Shown here piece by piece: positions 1 to 13,218 of a DNA stretch of 64,000 nucleotides. Source of the DNA: Lagopus muta (lineage: Eukaryota > Chordata > Aves > Galliformes > Phasianidae); NCBI RefSeq assembly GCF_023343835.1, contig NC_064435.1, positions 71,806,134 through 71,870,133 of the forward strand, read 5' to 3'. The notes beneath the pieces were generated by a model. The model did not search any database and was not told the origin of the DNA. It was given only the letters and a program-made list of their open reading frames with translations. Every line of letters begins with the position of its first letter. Within the stretch, counting starts at the first letter, position 1. The translations under genes and the position numbers were made by a program.

Positions 1-3000
1 AAAGATCTGAAAGCACATCTCTGTAAGCATGAGAGGTTTTTTTTTTGTTGTTTTTCCTTAGCTTTTCTTAGAAGCATTTCCTCACTTGGAGCTCTGAATT
101 TCAGTAGTGCGACAAACTGTGGTATAGCCTGAGATTCAATCTGGTCGCTTCAGTTATGTTTCCCAAAGCTATTTTCAGCTTTTGCACAGTAGATAGCAAT
201 TCCTGGATCCCACTGAGCCAGATGGGCTCTTAAAGCCTGTTTACAACCGTGAGAGACTGAGGACAGTAAGAAATATTGGTGTTCTCCATAGAGTGGGAGG
301 TGTGGCAGCTCGAAGGCTCTGGTGAACTAGGGCAGCATTAACCAGGTCTGGGCTGGTCTTAACCATGTAAGTAGCCTACAGGATGGATAAACTGAAGGGA
401 TTTGCTTTCTTTAAAGCACAGCACCATCTTTAAAACAAAACAGACTTAATTCAAGCAGCACAATGCTGCCCTGCAACATGCTCCCAGATGGCAGTACAGT
501 CTTCAGGCCAGGACTTCCTTCTGCTTTGTTGGGTTTTTTTTTGTAGACAATCCCTGAAGCAAAAGTTGAGCTGCAGTGATAACTCAGTGCGGGATGGGCA
601 GAGAGACAGGCTGTCAGAGCCCAGGCCACAGACAAAAAAAATCATCCATTTTGTCAAAATCCTCCTGGACGTGGACTTTTCACCGTTGGGAAACATAGCT
701 GAGACAAGCTGTCTGATATACCTAGTTTATTTGTCAAGAACATGTAGTGGTTTAAATCACATCTGTCTTGTTACCACTCTTAGCCATTAAAGCCTCTTTT
801 TGCTATGTGCTAGAAGATGTAATTAATCTCTTAATTATTTCTTTTTTTTAAGGCCAAAGGTTTCATAGAGAAGACTTCACATAAAACCTTGGGCATAGCT
901 GGTAGCCTCAATATGATGTCATGAGATGGTGCTTTGCTCTTACTGCATATCTTTTATTCTTATAAAACCATAAACAAACGTAGAGGTTGTGGTAGGAGAA
1001 GTACGTGGATATAGAGTTGTGATATTAACTGGAATGCTTTCTTTCTTAAGTAGCATACATTTTCACACAGAAAAACTGCTTTACAACCTGCTATGATGAA
1101 GATTAACTTGTTTTATGTTCATTCCCAGTAGACGGCAATTTAATCTGAGAGGAATGCAAGAGCATGGTAAGTGTTTTGACTTGACTTCAGTATTGCTGAT
1201 GATAAGGGACAGAGCCTCTTGAAAAGGAGTCCAAGCAGTCAGCTGTTTACTTAATACTTAAGTCGTTTTCTTGAACTGCCATCTAATTATCTGTATATGC
1301 ACAAGACCATTCCAGTCTGCTCAAAAGTGGTCTTATGAGCCTGAATTCCAGCCTCTAAGCTCTATAAAACACTAAATATGTTCAATTAAGTGGCTGCTGA
1401 AATGAGACTAGCCACAAACATTGCAAAATCTGTAATTAGATGATCGTATCTGAATCTGAGTGTAGCAAATCTCAAAGCCTGAAAGTAGTCTTTAGGCTAC
1501 ATTCACAATTCTTATAGGGAACCCAATGACATAAAGCACAATTTGCAAGCAAACCAAGTTTGCAGATTCTTGGAGTGACTGGTAAAGCTGGCAAGCCTCA
1601 TTTTCTCTGATTGTTTTTTGTAAGACTTTATACATCTGCCAAACATATTAAACTGATAATAGGGAGCCACTCCTCTACCTGAAAACAATTTTTCCCTGTG
1701 CATAACACAGGGAGAGGGTTTTTTTTCTTGGGTCCTCCCTCTCATTCTGTTTTGGCTTGTCCCTACAGCTTGTGATCACCCTCTTCAACTACAGACAGAG
1801 GAAATGATAAGGACAGAAGAAACCCCTCCAACTGAAGTCATTTTCATTTCTGTACGCCAAATGTAGCATGACTTGCTTCTTCCTCCATTTAAATCTATGG
1901 AATTGCAGGGTAGTTCTGCTGAGCCCTTGGCTTTTTGACATAAACTTGTTGCATCCCATGCCGGAACTTTATATTAATAACCAGCCCCATCAAATGTCAG
2001 ATGAAGGCAATCCCACCCACAGCAGTTACTCTGCCTGGAGGCTGTGAACTTGAAGAGGCAGTCAGGAGGAAGCAAATGTCTGCTTACAAGAGGATATGCT
2101 GCCATTAGGGGCTGCCAGTTGCACGGTGAGAAAGAGTAAGTTTCTACTGTGTTGTTTGCTCCACTGGGAGCTATCAGCAAGTGATGGTCTGAGCTCTCTT
2201 CTCTGGGACATCCCAAAGAAAGCTTCTGGTTTTTAAATCAGATTTAGCTGAACTTTTTCTGAGACAGAAGCCCCCATCATTCTATGAAAGTTCTTGTTTT
2301 CTACTTAAGAAATAAAACAAGGCTGGATTATCTTATGAATTTCTGCTGAATGAATTGATTAGCCTAGGAAGCCCATGTCATGTTTGCTTATTCATTATGT
2401 TCAGCATGTGATGGTTGTGGTGAGAAGATGGTGGTCATTACGTTCATGGATGTCCTCCACGGTCACTGCAGGCAGTACTGGAATTGACAACTGGACCTAT
2501 TTCTACTTCCCCAGCAGGATTTAGGCACATATGAGTGTTTAAAAGCCTTGGGAGCTCTCACGTGAGGCAACCAACAGCACTGAGGTATTTTAACCTTAAT
2601 TCCAAAGCATTTCACTGAGGTTGGCACTGTGCCCTCTTTTTATTGTGTGGTGGTGTCACATAGCATGCGCTTTTGTGTTTGGTATCTCACCATAATGAAT
2701 GAAATTCTGTAAATGATGGAAGGCAATCCTTACTTGTGCTGCTAGGATGTATTTGTACAAAAACGTACAGTGTATGTCTTTCTTTGCCTGCTTATCCTAT
2801 GAGAAGACACAGACTTTGATCTTCCCTTTTCTGTCCTCAAAATACTCTTTTGTTCCTTTATTGGAATTACTGCCCTACAGTTTGGTACTGCACAACTGCT
2901 TCTTCCTCCCTCTCTCCCTTCCTTCCTCTCTTTCTCTCTCTCTTTCTGTCTGTCTGTCTGTTTTTCTTCCCAGAGAAGACAGAGGTAAAGGGAGGGAGAA

Positions 3001-5841
3001 GTGAAGACAAGGTACAGGTGTATCCAAGAGGTGATATATAATTGTCAGGCTGAAAATATTCCATTTTAAATTAGTATCTGAGGCATAATTCATATAGTAC
3101 CCTCAAAAATCACTGATGCTTTTAAAATGAAATGCCTACTCATATTGGTGCACTTTGGTTTTGCCTTGTTCATTTTTCAAAGCAGGTCTTCTGCTGTGGT
3201 ATCCATTTGATTACTTTATTTTGACAGCAAAAGGGAGGACTTTTTTGAACATGAAATAAAACAAAAGGTGTGAGTAACAAAACTAGGTGTATCTCTCAAG
3301 CAAGCTGAATGTGTTGGGGCAGAGGATAAAATCATCATTTAGCTTCTGTTCCTTTTGTGCTTACCACAGGGAGGCAGATGTTGAGTCTGCTTGCCCATAC
3401 TGTCCTTATGGTGTCACCTGGCATTTGCAGGTGTGATCTCAGGCCCCGGCAGGTGATCCATTTTGGTGGCTGATCCATGATAAGCCACTGTGCAGGTGAG
3501 ATGATTTAAATCCTGCATTGAGGTGAAGGTATAATTCAGGCCATATGTCAGGGCTGTGCATGAGGAAGCGGGTGGGTGAAGGAAATAAGCACTGAGTCAG
3601 CAGCAGAGATGATTGAAATTTATCCAAAACATATTGCCTAAGATTTTGGTAGCACCTCCAGTATTACTAATGGCGATGCCAGGAGATTTGGAATTCTGCT
3701 GGTTGGCAGCTGCGCTTTTAGGAAAGGACATGGGGAGACCTTCTCATCTGTCATGATCTCATTATTCGGAGTGGAGTCTGACAGCTCCAAGGTTGCATGT
3801 GTACTAATCAGCCAGGGAGAAGAGGAAGCAAATGGTAATTCTATTTTGCAGTGGCATGGGGGAAGAATTATGGTCCTGGAGTCTGAGCAGCGTCGCCCCT
3901 ACCACTGCCAGGTGCTCAGCATGCAGATGCCATTCCCAAATCCCTTCTGTCCTCTCTCCCGCTCACTGACCCACTCTTCTTAGACCCTCCGTGCATCACA
4001 ACCTTCCTTCTCAGAGCTGTCTTTGTCCTCCTCAGCAAGGCTGAGACAGCAGCAGCACTTACTTTTTCTGGGGAGTTCAGATGGTAACTGCATTAAATTC
4101 TGACATAGGCACAGTTGTGGTAGCTCATTGCTTCCACTCCTCACCTTCCACTCCCAGAAATGCTCACAGGGAGGAATCATGCCGGCCTCTGAAGTGGGAG
4201 CTTAGATGCAAGAACAAGATAACTTTTTTAGACACAAAATGAATCCCAGAAATCTAGCTCAGGGAGCACTGGGAGTTGGAACTGGGGTTACCAGGATCTC
4301 ATGACAGGCTCTGCTGCCAACATCTTCACTTGGGTGTCAGTTGGATCCGAAAGCAGGCTGGGTTTGTTTTATATTTCTTTAATCAAGCTTGGAATAAATA
4401 ACCCAGATATGTATCAACCTCTAAATGTTTTTTTCTCATTCACAGCTTGTGAGTGAGTTGGGTTTCTTGTTTGGATTCAGATACTGTAGTGAGTTAAACA
4501 TGCCATAAACTGTGTAGACTTTCTAAGATGACTGCTTCAATTCACTTAGCTGGCAATGCACAATGCTTCTGCCAGGTCTTTACTCTTGGTTTCAGGGCAG
4601 CTTCTAGCTACATGGTAAGAATAAACCATACCTTCTCAGAAATTAGGCAGAACAGGAGATCTTTTTTTAACAGATGAATGTGGTGTAGGGAAATATAAGT
4701 GATGGTAGCAGAGAATTATCTTGGTACCTACAATTACCAAGTGAGAAATAGCTTCTCCTGAGAAATACTGTCCCTCCTGTAGTTTAGAAAAATTAAATGA
4801 AGTACTGTAGAAGATGCTGGGGAAGCAGAAAATAGTCCCAATTAATAGTCCAGATTTCCAACCCTTCTTGTAATACAGCTTGCTGATTCCCTCTGCAGAT
4901 TGATTAAAGGTAAAGACAGTATAGCATGGCAGTTCACTTCAAGCCATAGAGATGCATAGGTTGCTGTCTGTGGACAGGGAGCTCAACTCTTCTATGCTGT
5001 AATAAGAAAAAAGTGTATCTCCTGTAATAATGTAGTAAAGCATAACCTCTTGGATACTGCAGATAGACATGGTAAGAAGAAAACAGTTATTCTGGTTCAC
5101 AGTTTCAGAAGCTATGGAGGTGCAGAAAGTATTCTGTTTTGCCATAAATTTACCCACAAAGAGAGAGCTTGCAGTTGTTACACACTGTCTCTCCTTATCT
5201 CCTTAATTTTCCCTTCCTCCCTCTCCCTACCTCTCTCCCTCACAGCAGCAATTAATCTAGATATGTTAGTCATTGAGATGGTGTTCTGTTTCTTCCTGTT
5301 TATAAGCCAAAAGCACCTAACACTTATCTTTGCTTACCTTGGGGTTTATAGGATGCCAGAAAAAATAAGAAGCTCAGTAGCTTCTCTCTTTTTCCTTATT
5401 CAGTGAACAAAGTGAGAGCTTTTGTCTGTATGCACCCCTGTAACTACATTCTGTCACTTCTGTACAGCTGACAGTACTGTCTTCTCAGGAAAACAGGGAC
5501 TTAGCAAATGGAGCTGAGACAACAGATGTGACATTACTCCCCGCCAGTCCATCTACTTGCCTGACAATTTTGTGTTTGCAGTGCTTTTCTGTCCACGTGA
5601 AAAGCCATGGATCTGTTCAGTGTCATCTTCTTTATTAGCCTTTCTCACTTCAACTGCTTACCCTTCATAGCACCAGATAACATTCTCCTCTCTGTTTCTG
5701 CTTCCCAGTCCGCTGCTGCTTGAAGTCATGGGCATCATGCAGCCAAGAACACTGCTGTAGGTGACCTATGTGACTGCAGAAAATGTCATTTACACCAGCT
5801 TATTCTTAAGAAGATAATCTACAAGTTGCAATATATATATG
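1..5841. other. intergenic, no gene recognised
   Basis: I recognise no exon, RNA gene or young transposon here. The open frames are all short (118 codons or fewer), are not conserved-looking and overlap on both strands, as expected by chance. The only visible structure is low-complexity: a pyrimidine/TCTG tract listed separately and a looser pyrimidine-rich stretch at about 5,187-5,243. If the gene at 39 kb is FBXL7, this is part of the intergenic DNA upstream of it. Confidence 0.6.
2899..2971. repeat. polypyrimidine / (TCTG)n microsatellite
   Basis: A nearly pure C/T run starts at 2,899. It passes into four TCTG units (2,945-2,960) and ends in a T-rich pyrimidine stretch. The apparent reading frames across it encode only low-complexity Ser/Leu or Arg/Glu protein and are artefacts of the repeat. 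Confidence 0.85.
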
Positions 5842-6385
5842 ATGGCTTCTCTGAAAGTAAAGCCTCTTATTGTATTGTGTTGGCCCACAGTGTCAGAGGT
5901 GGATGTTGGTGGTATGGCAGTAGAGGTTGAACCTTCTGCCAGTATTTTGTTACATGTTGTTGCTGTGTGACAGATTGCAGCAGAGGGGCAGCCTGGCAGA
6001 ATGGTGTCTGACATGGGAATGCATATGAAGCAAAGGAGTGCTGTTGAATTCCTCCATGCAGAACAAATGGTACCCACTGACGTTCATTGACTCTCGATGA
6101 ATGTTGATGGAGACCAAACAGTGAATGTGAGCTCAGTGAGAGGATGGGTGGTGTTTTCAGCAGTAGCGACAGCAACAGTGGATCACCTTTGATGCAGATT
6201 GTTACAAGTACTTCATGCAGGCTCATGCTCATGGCTGATGAAAATGCAGAGATCATAGTGGTGACTATGTCGAAAAAACAGTTTTGCAACTGAGAATTTG
6301 CTCTACCAAATTCTGCTATTGTGTTCTTGTATTTGTTGTAGTTTCCATGGAAATAAATAGGGGGCATTACTTTCGGAGTGACCTA
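5842..6385 (+). mobile_element. mariner-type DNA transposon, internally deleted, copy 1
   Basis: The two ends are imperfect terminal inverted repeats. The left end reads TGGCTTCTCTGAAAGTAA. The reverse complement of the right end reads AGGTCACTCCGAAAGTAATG. On the + strand the interior keeps both ends of a mariner transposase. From the ATG at 6,013 an N-terminal helix-turn-helix-like stretch contains KQRSAVEFLHAE and is stopped by TGA at 6,088-6,090; a related frame then continues with GDQTVNVSSVR. Near the right end the codons for GDYVEK, a typical mariner C-terminal motif, survive. The catalytic middle is missing, so at about 540 bp the element is non-autonomous and dead. It lies in TA-rich flanks, as expected for a family that targets TA. 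It probably belongs to the galliform mariner group (Galluhop / Mariner1_GG), but I could not check the family name. The copy at 55.9 kb is clearly the same element. Confidence 0.85.
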
Positions 6386-6437
6386 TAGAACATTTGTATA
6401 TGTATTTGCATATACACTTACATATCTTTTACAACAA

Positions 6438-6535
6438 CTCTCTCTCTATATATAGTATGTTATGTTATATATATACAACATATATAAAACATATATATAC
6501 AACACACGCACACACATGTATATATATATATATAA
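6438..6535. repeat. compound (TA)n/(CA)n microsatellite
   Basis: Imperfect TCTC, TATATA, TATGTTATG, CACACACGCACACACA and TATATATATATATATA blocks follow one another with short interruptions. The tract begins about 50 bp beyond the right end of the mariner copy, whose left end also abuts an ATATATATAT run. Confidence 0.9.
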
Positions 6536-9500
6536 GATTGTTGGCTGAGAACTACAGTAAAATTAACTCCTGATATTGTGCTTCCTTGCTTCACCTAAAT
6601 ACCAGAGGTCAGAGAAACCTGGAGAAGAAGCAGAAGCATTCTGTCTCCATCCCAGGCAATGATAAGGACACAAGTGGGACCAATGGGCAAGCTTAAGATA
6701 TATTGGGTTTGCATGCCTTGTTGAGTTTGAGAGGAGTTTCTGTTCAACAGGGAGCAGAGAATAGTCATAGAAGTCTGCAGAACTCCAGGCCAAGTAACCC
6801 TGTCTGTGCTTGAGGTGAGCGTGTCCCCTGGCAATGTGGGAGTTGCTTCCGCTGTTGAAGCACAAAAGTTAAATTGGAAAGAGAAATGAAAGGGAGATTT
6901 TGTTGTTTGTTTGTTTGTTTATTTATTTAGAACAGTTCAGCAAGCTCTGGCAGAGAGAAAACTTCTGACAAGTTACCTGGGAGCTGAGAAACAAAAACAG
7001 CTGCTGAAGAATCACCTTGTAGGAGATTCCTCATGGACTGTGTTTAGTTCTCTGTGTTATCTGCACTATCTAAAGAGCTGAAATAACAAACTCCCATGTA
7101 GAACAGCATGGAGATTGTCACTGTTGTTTGAACGAGGAGTGTGTATGCGTGAGTGGCAGAGGGAGGAAAGTTCACGGCAGCTAGCCGGATGCTGTCAAAT
7201 GGGTACTGACAGGGGAAGATGGCAACCAGTTGGCTTTAGCAATTCTGTTCAGCAGTAGAAGGAAAAAAAAGTAAACTGTCAGGTATTTCCCAGCTTTCTC
7301 AGTGAAGGGTCAAGATGGTATTCTTTAAAATCTCCTTTACATGTAAATCACATCCTTTTTGCTGTTGGTTGTATTCTGATAGGAGGGGCATACACATAAG
7401 TTTGCAGTAGTATATGAGAGTTTCAAAACTCTCTCACTGCACTGTGAAAGGGAGAAGCTTGCAGTGCATGTTAAGTCCATAATGAGAGAGGTGTGTGTGC
7501 AGGGGCAAGGGAGCGTACTTGAAGAAAGTGCAAAATCTTTCTTGATTGAAGTACGCTTATGGATCGTTTCAATCAGAACCAGTTCTACACCAGTGATTCC
7601 CAACATTATTCAGCTCTTCCCATGGCACTGATTGCTACTCCATTCTCTCTCCCATCGTGATGGCAAATCTCTGAATATTGTCACCGCCTCTGCCTTTCTC
7701 CACTGCCGTCAGTTTGAGAAAGTGCCAGTGGAAAGACTTAGATAGCCAGCCAAGCAAAGCACATTAGTTTGGTCTCTCATCTCTAATGTTGGCATTCAAG
7801 CAAGAGAGGCTATTTTAATTGGGAACTGCTATTGCAGATAAAAGTATTCTTTCCTGGAAAGTTATTGTGTTAAATTTGAGATTAACGCTAAGATTGATTA
7901 AATTTAATCTGGACCCAAATCTAACTTTCTGTCATTCAACTATGGATTTCACAAAAGAAAAGAATAAAATATATGGAACAGCCAGAACATGGGATATGTT
8001 GATCTCAGCTATCCATTTATAGAATGTTATAGGAGGCCAGTGTGTCTGAAAAGTGAAAGGAGAGAAACGGCTTGGTTTAGAAAGTGATAAGTTAACCAGA
8101 GAGTTCCTGGTACACTTAAGTTTTGGATGCTAGAGGTTTCTAAACATCATGGAGTACACAGTTTGTCTGCATTACTTGCAGTATCAAATGCAAACATCTA
8201 GGGTTGCTATTCTCCTGCTGTTTTTTTCCCTTCCATTATTTCATCGTAGTTGATTAAAACCTACTGACAATATCTCCTCTCCTCACTTTTTTATTTTTTT
8301 TATTAATTCATGATGAATTCTGTTTTCTGGCTGACATCAGAACCCTGTCATGGTTCAGAACTCTCCCAGTGTTTGGTTGGCTTGTTGCTTGCTTGCTGAA
8401 AAAAAAAAAAAAAAGTGCTTATATAAGGATTTTTGGAAAGTAACAAACTGTGATGTTGTGGGGTGGGGGAGGACATTTGGTTTGTTTCTACAGGACTTGA
8501 ACTTCAAGGTATTTATGTTGTCTGATGTGTTACTCTTATTAGAAGAACAGAATGCAAATTGTTCTGGTCTGTCCTTTCTATCTGTTCTTTTGTTCTACCT
8601 CTAACACGTATCATTTAAATACAGTGTTGTGTACACATGCTGTGGTCAAATGTCTGGTAGATGTGCCAGAGGGTGCAATATCCTTGAGAAAGTTTTCCAT
8701 TCTATGATTCAAGTATTCCTCTGTAGTCTGCTTTTGTTTCCCCACTTGAGTTTCAGGTATATCTCACAGTCACCTGCTGCTATATGCAAGTCTTTTGTAA
8801 TTTTTAGGTTTGAATTTAAGGATCTCCTTTTTATAAAAAAGCTTCTGTATCTGAAAAAGTCTCTCATACTTGTTAGAGTTCAATTCTATAAGCATCCTTT
8901 GTAAGGGGTTAGCTCTTACCCAAGAGCACAATGTTTGAGGATTTGAGTCTTTTGACAAGAAATCTTCCTGTGGGTACAAGAACGACCTCCCTATTTTGTG
9001 AACACCATGAAAGAATTAAATAAATAAACAGTACAGCTACCGCCAAGCCCAGAGACAAATCTAAATCTTGCCTTTGCCTATGATTACATACATTTATGTA
9101 AGCTTCTAGTGGTCCCAATGACATGAAAAGTCAAATGGGAAATAATATCGAGTGCAGAGCAAGGGAATTCAGTTATTATTGAGATGGATTCAAAATTCTG
9201 AGACATGAAATAATGATTTTCACTTATGTACTGTTCTCAGTCTCAAAGAGAAGGTTTTTCTCTACGAAAAAAAAAAAAAGTTAAAAGTGCTTATTGGCAA
9301 TTCCATCTGTTAAAATATGTTCTCTCAACAGTGGTATTTGTATATACTAAAAAAGTGACTGCACATATAATTAACTTACACTAATCATGTGCAGTCTAAG
9401 AAAGATTCCAGCAAGCCAACAGAAACTGTGGTTATGACGATCCATGACTTACTGCAATGATTTACATTTTGGTCTATTGCACATAGTGCCTAACAAGAGA

Positions 9501-11397
9501 TCTCTTGAAGAAATTATGTTCTGAATAATGCTATTTGTATATCAGAGGTTTTTGCTTTGTATAGCATATAAGAGTTTGGTTTCCAGAAGGAAAAAAAAAA
9601 AAAAAAAAAGATAGTGGGAAGTCTTGACTACTTTGTAATACTGTTCTTCCTTCTGAGTGCACCTCAAAATGGTTGAGCATCTGAACTCCCGGTGGATCTG
9701 ATGTTGTTCGACATCTAAGTAAAAGCATCTTGCTCACTGGGTAGCCAACTTAATTTTGAATGTATTATCTACAATCAAATTATCTGCCACACATTAAGAT
9801 TGGTATTTGGCTGCATAAGCAGCCGGAACATTTTGACTTTCTGTTCTTCAGAGATTCTCTTTGAGAGATGTTCCCGTAAGCAGCTACTTTCATCCTGGGG
9901 TCTTCAACTGGATTTCATTGAACATCTATCTTCCTCACTCTTTCTTCACTTAAAGTAATGCTGTCCCTGTCTTACTGTGTCCAGCTGGCATGTGATCAGC
10001 AAGCTGGTTCCATTTAAAAAATCACTACCCGTTGTAGAAGCCAGATGTTGCTGAACAGCAGTGTTTTGCTCATCGTATCACTCTGCTGGCTTAACTATTC
10101 GAAGGGCCACTCCTGCAAATAGTGCAGTGAGCACTTTTGTATCTTCTCTCACTTTGATCAAGTGCTGTATCTTATGTGCCTGAAAATGGGATTATGCTTT
10201 GACAGGACATCTGTCATCCCATGACTCTAGGATTTGAGATGACCCTTCAAGTTACTGTTATTGGAGTCCAGTTAAGCTGCAACAAATTCCAAACCAGAAG
10301 CAAAATGAATGGGTTTCAGGGCAGCTTCACTGCCCAGTCTCAAGCTTTCAGGCACTAATCTGTAACTCAGGAGCTGACTTTCTTCTTGCAGGATATGGGA
10401 AGCTTCCTTTAAAAAGTTCTGGGCAGCCGCTGACATACTGATAAATCCCAAATTGCAATACTTGCAACTTAGATCTGATAGTGAAAATATGACTTGCATT
10501 AGATACACACCTGTGATTTACAAGCACTGCTCATGTTCTAGGAAATGAAAGCTGGAAGGGAGGATGATTGTCACCTGCTTGCAGGAAATGTGACTGCTGT
10601 ATTGTTCTATTTTTCCCTTGTCTACCTCAGCTTCCTTAAGTATGCTTTCTGGCTTTTTTTTTTTTGTGCTTTTGTTTTATTGGGAAATAAATGTGACTAT
10701 GTAGATAAATGGATGAACCTGAATCCCGAGTTCAGGATCAGCCTGAGGTCTGGGTAGGAGGCATTCATGACCTACTCTAAGCTACTTGCGCAGCTGCTCT
10801 TAGCTCAGTCTGGATCCTAGCACATCGAAAGTCAAATTGAGGCTACCTACAAGTTTCAAAATCAGCTTCTTTGTAAAGCAAAAGCAAAATTGCTTGGCTT
10901 TAGCAGAATTAGTGCTTGTAAGGTATCTGAGTGCAGCGTGTACTGCATCTGATGGGGGAAAAAAAGGGTGTTTTCATACTGTACTTATTTATTTTTTCAC
11001 TTTGATTTTTTTTTTTCTATATCACACAGTTCTCAGCCCTTACTGAGAGAGAAGGATTCTGGCATTTCTCGATGTAAATAAGTATTGCTAATTTAAGAAT
11101 CACATTTCAAGGTTTAGTTTTACCACCAAGTACCATATATTCTTCGTTTGGGAATCTAAATTCTTATCAATATATAGAACATACAGCTTAAAAATAAAAT
11201 GGTTGTGATCGTGAGATAAAACCTAACATATGACTGAAAATGACTGATAGCAATTGTTGTACTTGAGTACACCGGTATGAAATCGAACCATTTGGAATAA
11301 TGAACAAGTTAAACGATAGGAGCACTGAAAAATTGTCATCTGTCACTCTGACAGGTTTTGTGTGTTAGGAAAATGATTAGTGGATGAAGTAGATGAT
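6536..11397. other. intergenic, no gene recognised
   Basis: Nothing gene-like is visible. Homopolymers occur: a 16-nt A run at 8,399-8,414, a 19-nt A run at 9,591-9,609, and T runs near 10,657 and 11,009. The A runs could be old retrotransposon tails, but no element body is recognisable upstream of them. Confidence 0.55.
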
Positions 11398-11902
11398 TTG
11401 TGTCCAGTTCTGGGCTCCCCAGTACAAAAAAGAGAGGGGTCTCCTGCAAAGAGTCAGCAGAGAGCCACAAAGATGATAAAGGCCTGGAGCACCTCTCCTA
11501 TGAGGAAAGGCTGAGGGACTTCCATCTGTTCAGCCTTGAGAAAAGAATACTGAGAGGTGATCTTACTAATGTTTATAAATATCATAAGTGTGGAAATCAA
11601 AGGGACAAAGCCAACCTCTTTCCAGTGGACTGTGCGGACAGAACAAGGGGAAATGGCCATAAACTTGAACATAGGAAATTCTGCACCAATATGTGAAAGA
11701 ACTTCTTCATGGTAAGGGTGACAGAGCACTAGAACAGGAGCTCTGCCCAGAGAGGTTGTGGATTCTCCTTCTCTGGAGATATTCAAGACCGGCCTGGATG
11801 CCTACTTGTGCAGCCTGCCGCAGGGGGCCTGCTTTGCCAGGGGGTTGGACTCAGTGATCTCTGGAGTCCCTTCCAGCCTCTACAATTCTATTATTCCATG
11901 AT
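11398..11902 (+). mobile_element. CR1 LINE 3' fragment
   Basis: This is a 5'-truncated CR1, about 500 bp, in sense orientation. It contains the standard landmarks in order: the end of ORF2 (TGTCCAGTTCTGGGCTCCCC, then GAGCCACAAAGATGATAAAGG, GGAGCACCTCTCCTATGAGG and GGCTGAGGGACT), the 3' UTR piece GTGACAGAGCACTAGAACAGG, and the GGGGGTTGGACTCAGTGATCT tail. It ends in ATTCTATTATTCCATGAT, a worn form of the CR1 octamer repeat. The diagnostic 3' tail (GGGGCCTGCTTTGCCAGG) matches the copy at 47.1 kb and, in reverse, the one at 13.2 kb, so these three look like one subfamily. Confidence 0.93.
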
Positions 11903-12899
11903 ACTTTGAAAGGAAAGGAAGGTGGCAAAGACGTGTACTTTATCCTACTGCTCTTAGCTTTTTCAACGTTGCATAGCAGTGCTGTACATATTCACATACT
12001 GATGAGATGGAAAAACCTTCCTTCATTAGCAATGGTCTAATATGTACAGGGCACAGAGTAAAGATGCTAGGGATGCCAGTCATGCTGCTTCAGGGGAAAG
12101 GGAATGCAATTTCAGAAAGAGCAGAGCAGGAAGACATCAGCATCCATCTGCCCAAGCAGGAACATGAGACAGCGTTGAGCACAAAGCCATTTGTAATCCT
12201 TAATTTTTGAGGCCGCCAAATGCAGTGGGAAGTTAGCTGCTTTTGATGCAGCAGTCAAAGGGTCAAATTCTTTTCCCTGCTGCTCGAGCGTAGCTCTGTG
12301 GCAGTCTGCTGGGCTCCGCCAGTGAAACTGAAGAGGAGGATTTGGCTTGCAGCCTGTTTTTAATCTGCACGTATGGTATCAATTTTGGAAGCATTTTCTG
12401 GTTGTCCTCACAGTTATAAAAGGGTAGAAAAATATATTTATTCTCTTTGCCGTTTAAAAACCAGGCTTTTGTTAACTCACGTGTGTTAATTCACGATCTA
12501 AAAAGTACAATAATGATCTTGATTCTGTGTGTTTTGTCATGGGATTGGTCTTTCTATTTACAGATGTCTCTGTTGTCAGTCCTACGGGAAAGGTTTCTCC
12601 GGAGAAACCAGCTTGCCACAGTGGATTCCAGTTCTCTCATACTTATATCTGGCACCAAGTCCATTGGATCACTAATCTGCCAGTCCCCCTTCTGATCACA
12701 GGCACTGGAGTCTCCAGCCCGTCATCTGGCTTTTCCTTAGTGTGTTCATACTGTTGTTGTTTACTTGTGAGGACTATCATGGAGCATGGCATGTTGGCAG
12801 TAATTGTTTATGCTGACAACTTGTTAAATGTAAGTGGCTGCCACAGAGGGAACATCTCCTCTTGCTCACCAAAATCTTCAGCTCTATCGTGATGGATAG

Positions 12900-12972
12900 A
12901 GCAGAGCAGAACAGTTCAGTTGGGAGAGAACTTTGAAGACCATCTTGCTCAACTGCTTGACCAAAAGTTAAC
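12900..12972 (-). repeat. possible fossil CR1 3' end
   Basis: The order 'cagttgggagagaactttgaagaccatcttgctcaactgc' resembles the reverse complement of a CR1 tail (consensus form: gttggaagggaccttgaagatcatctagtccaac), but with many changes. It is too short and worn to be sure. Confidence 0.3.
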
Positions 12973-13218
12973 ATCTAAGGTGAGGCTATCCCACTGCTGT
13001 GCTAAGTTAATGCATTTTGTCTTTGGGGTAGATTCTGATTAGGGCACAGGGCTGTGGAGAAGCTGCCTGAAGCTAGAATCTCAACTTTGCAGATAACATT
13101 CATATTTTCTGCAGCTTTCAAGTGAACTTAATACGAGAGACAAAACAAGATCTTCTAGTTGATTTCTATCTTTCTTCTATGCTTTCTCATCTGGTTCCTA
13201 ATTTTTATTCTCTCCCAA

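Noticed and set aside
5867..6367. 166-codon open frame on the - strand
   Set aside because: It is antisense to the mariner remnant. The meaningful coding trace of the transposase is on the + strand.
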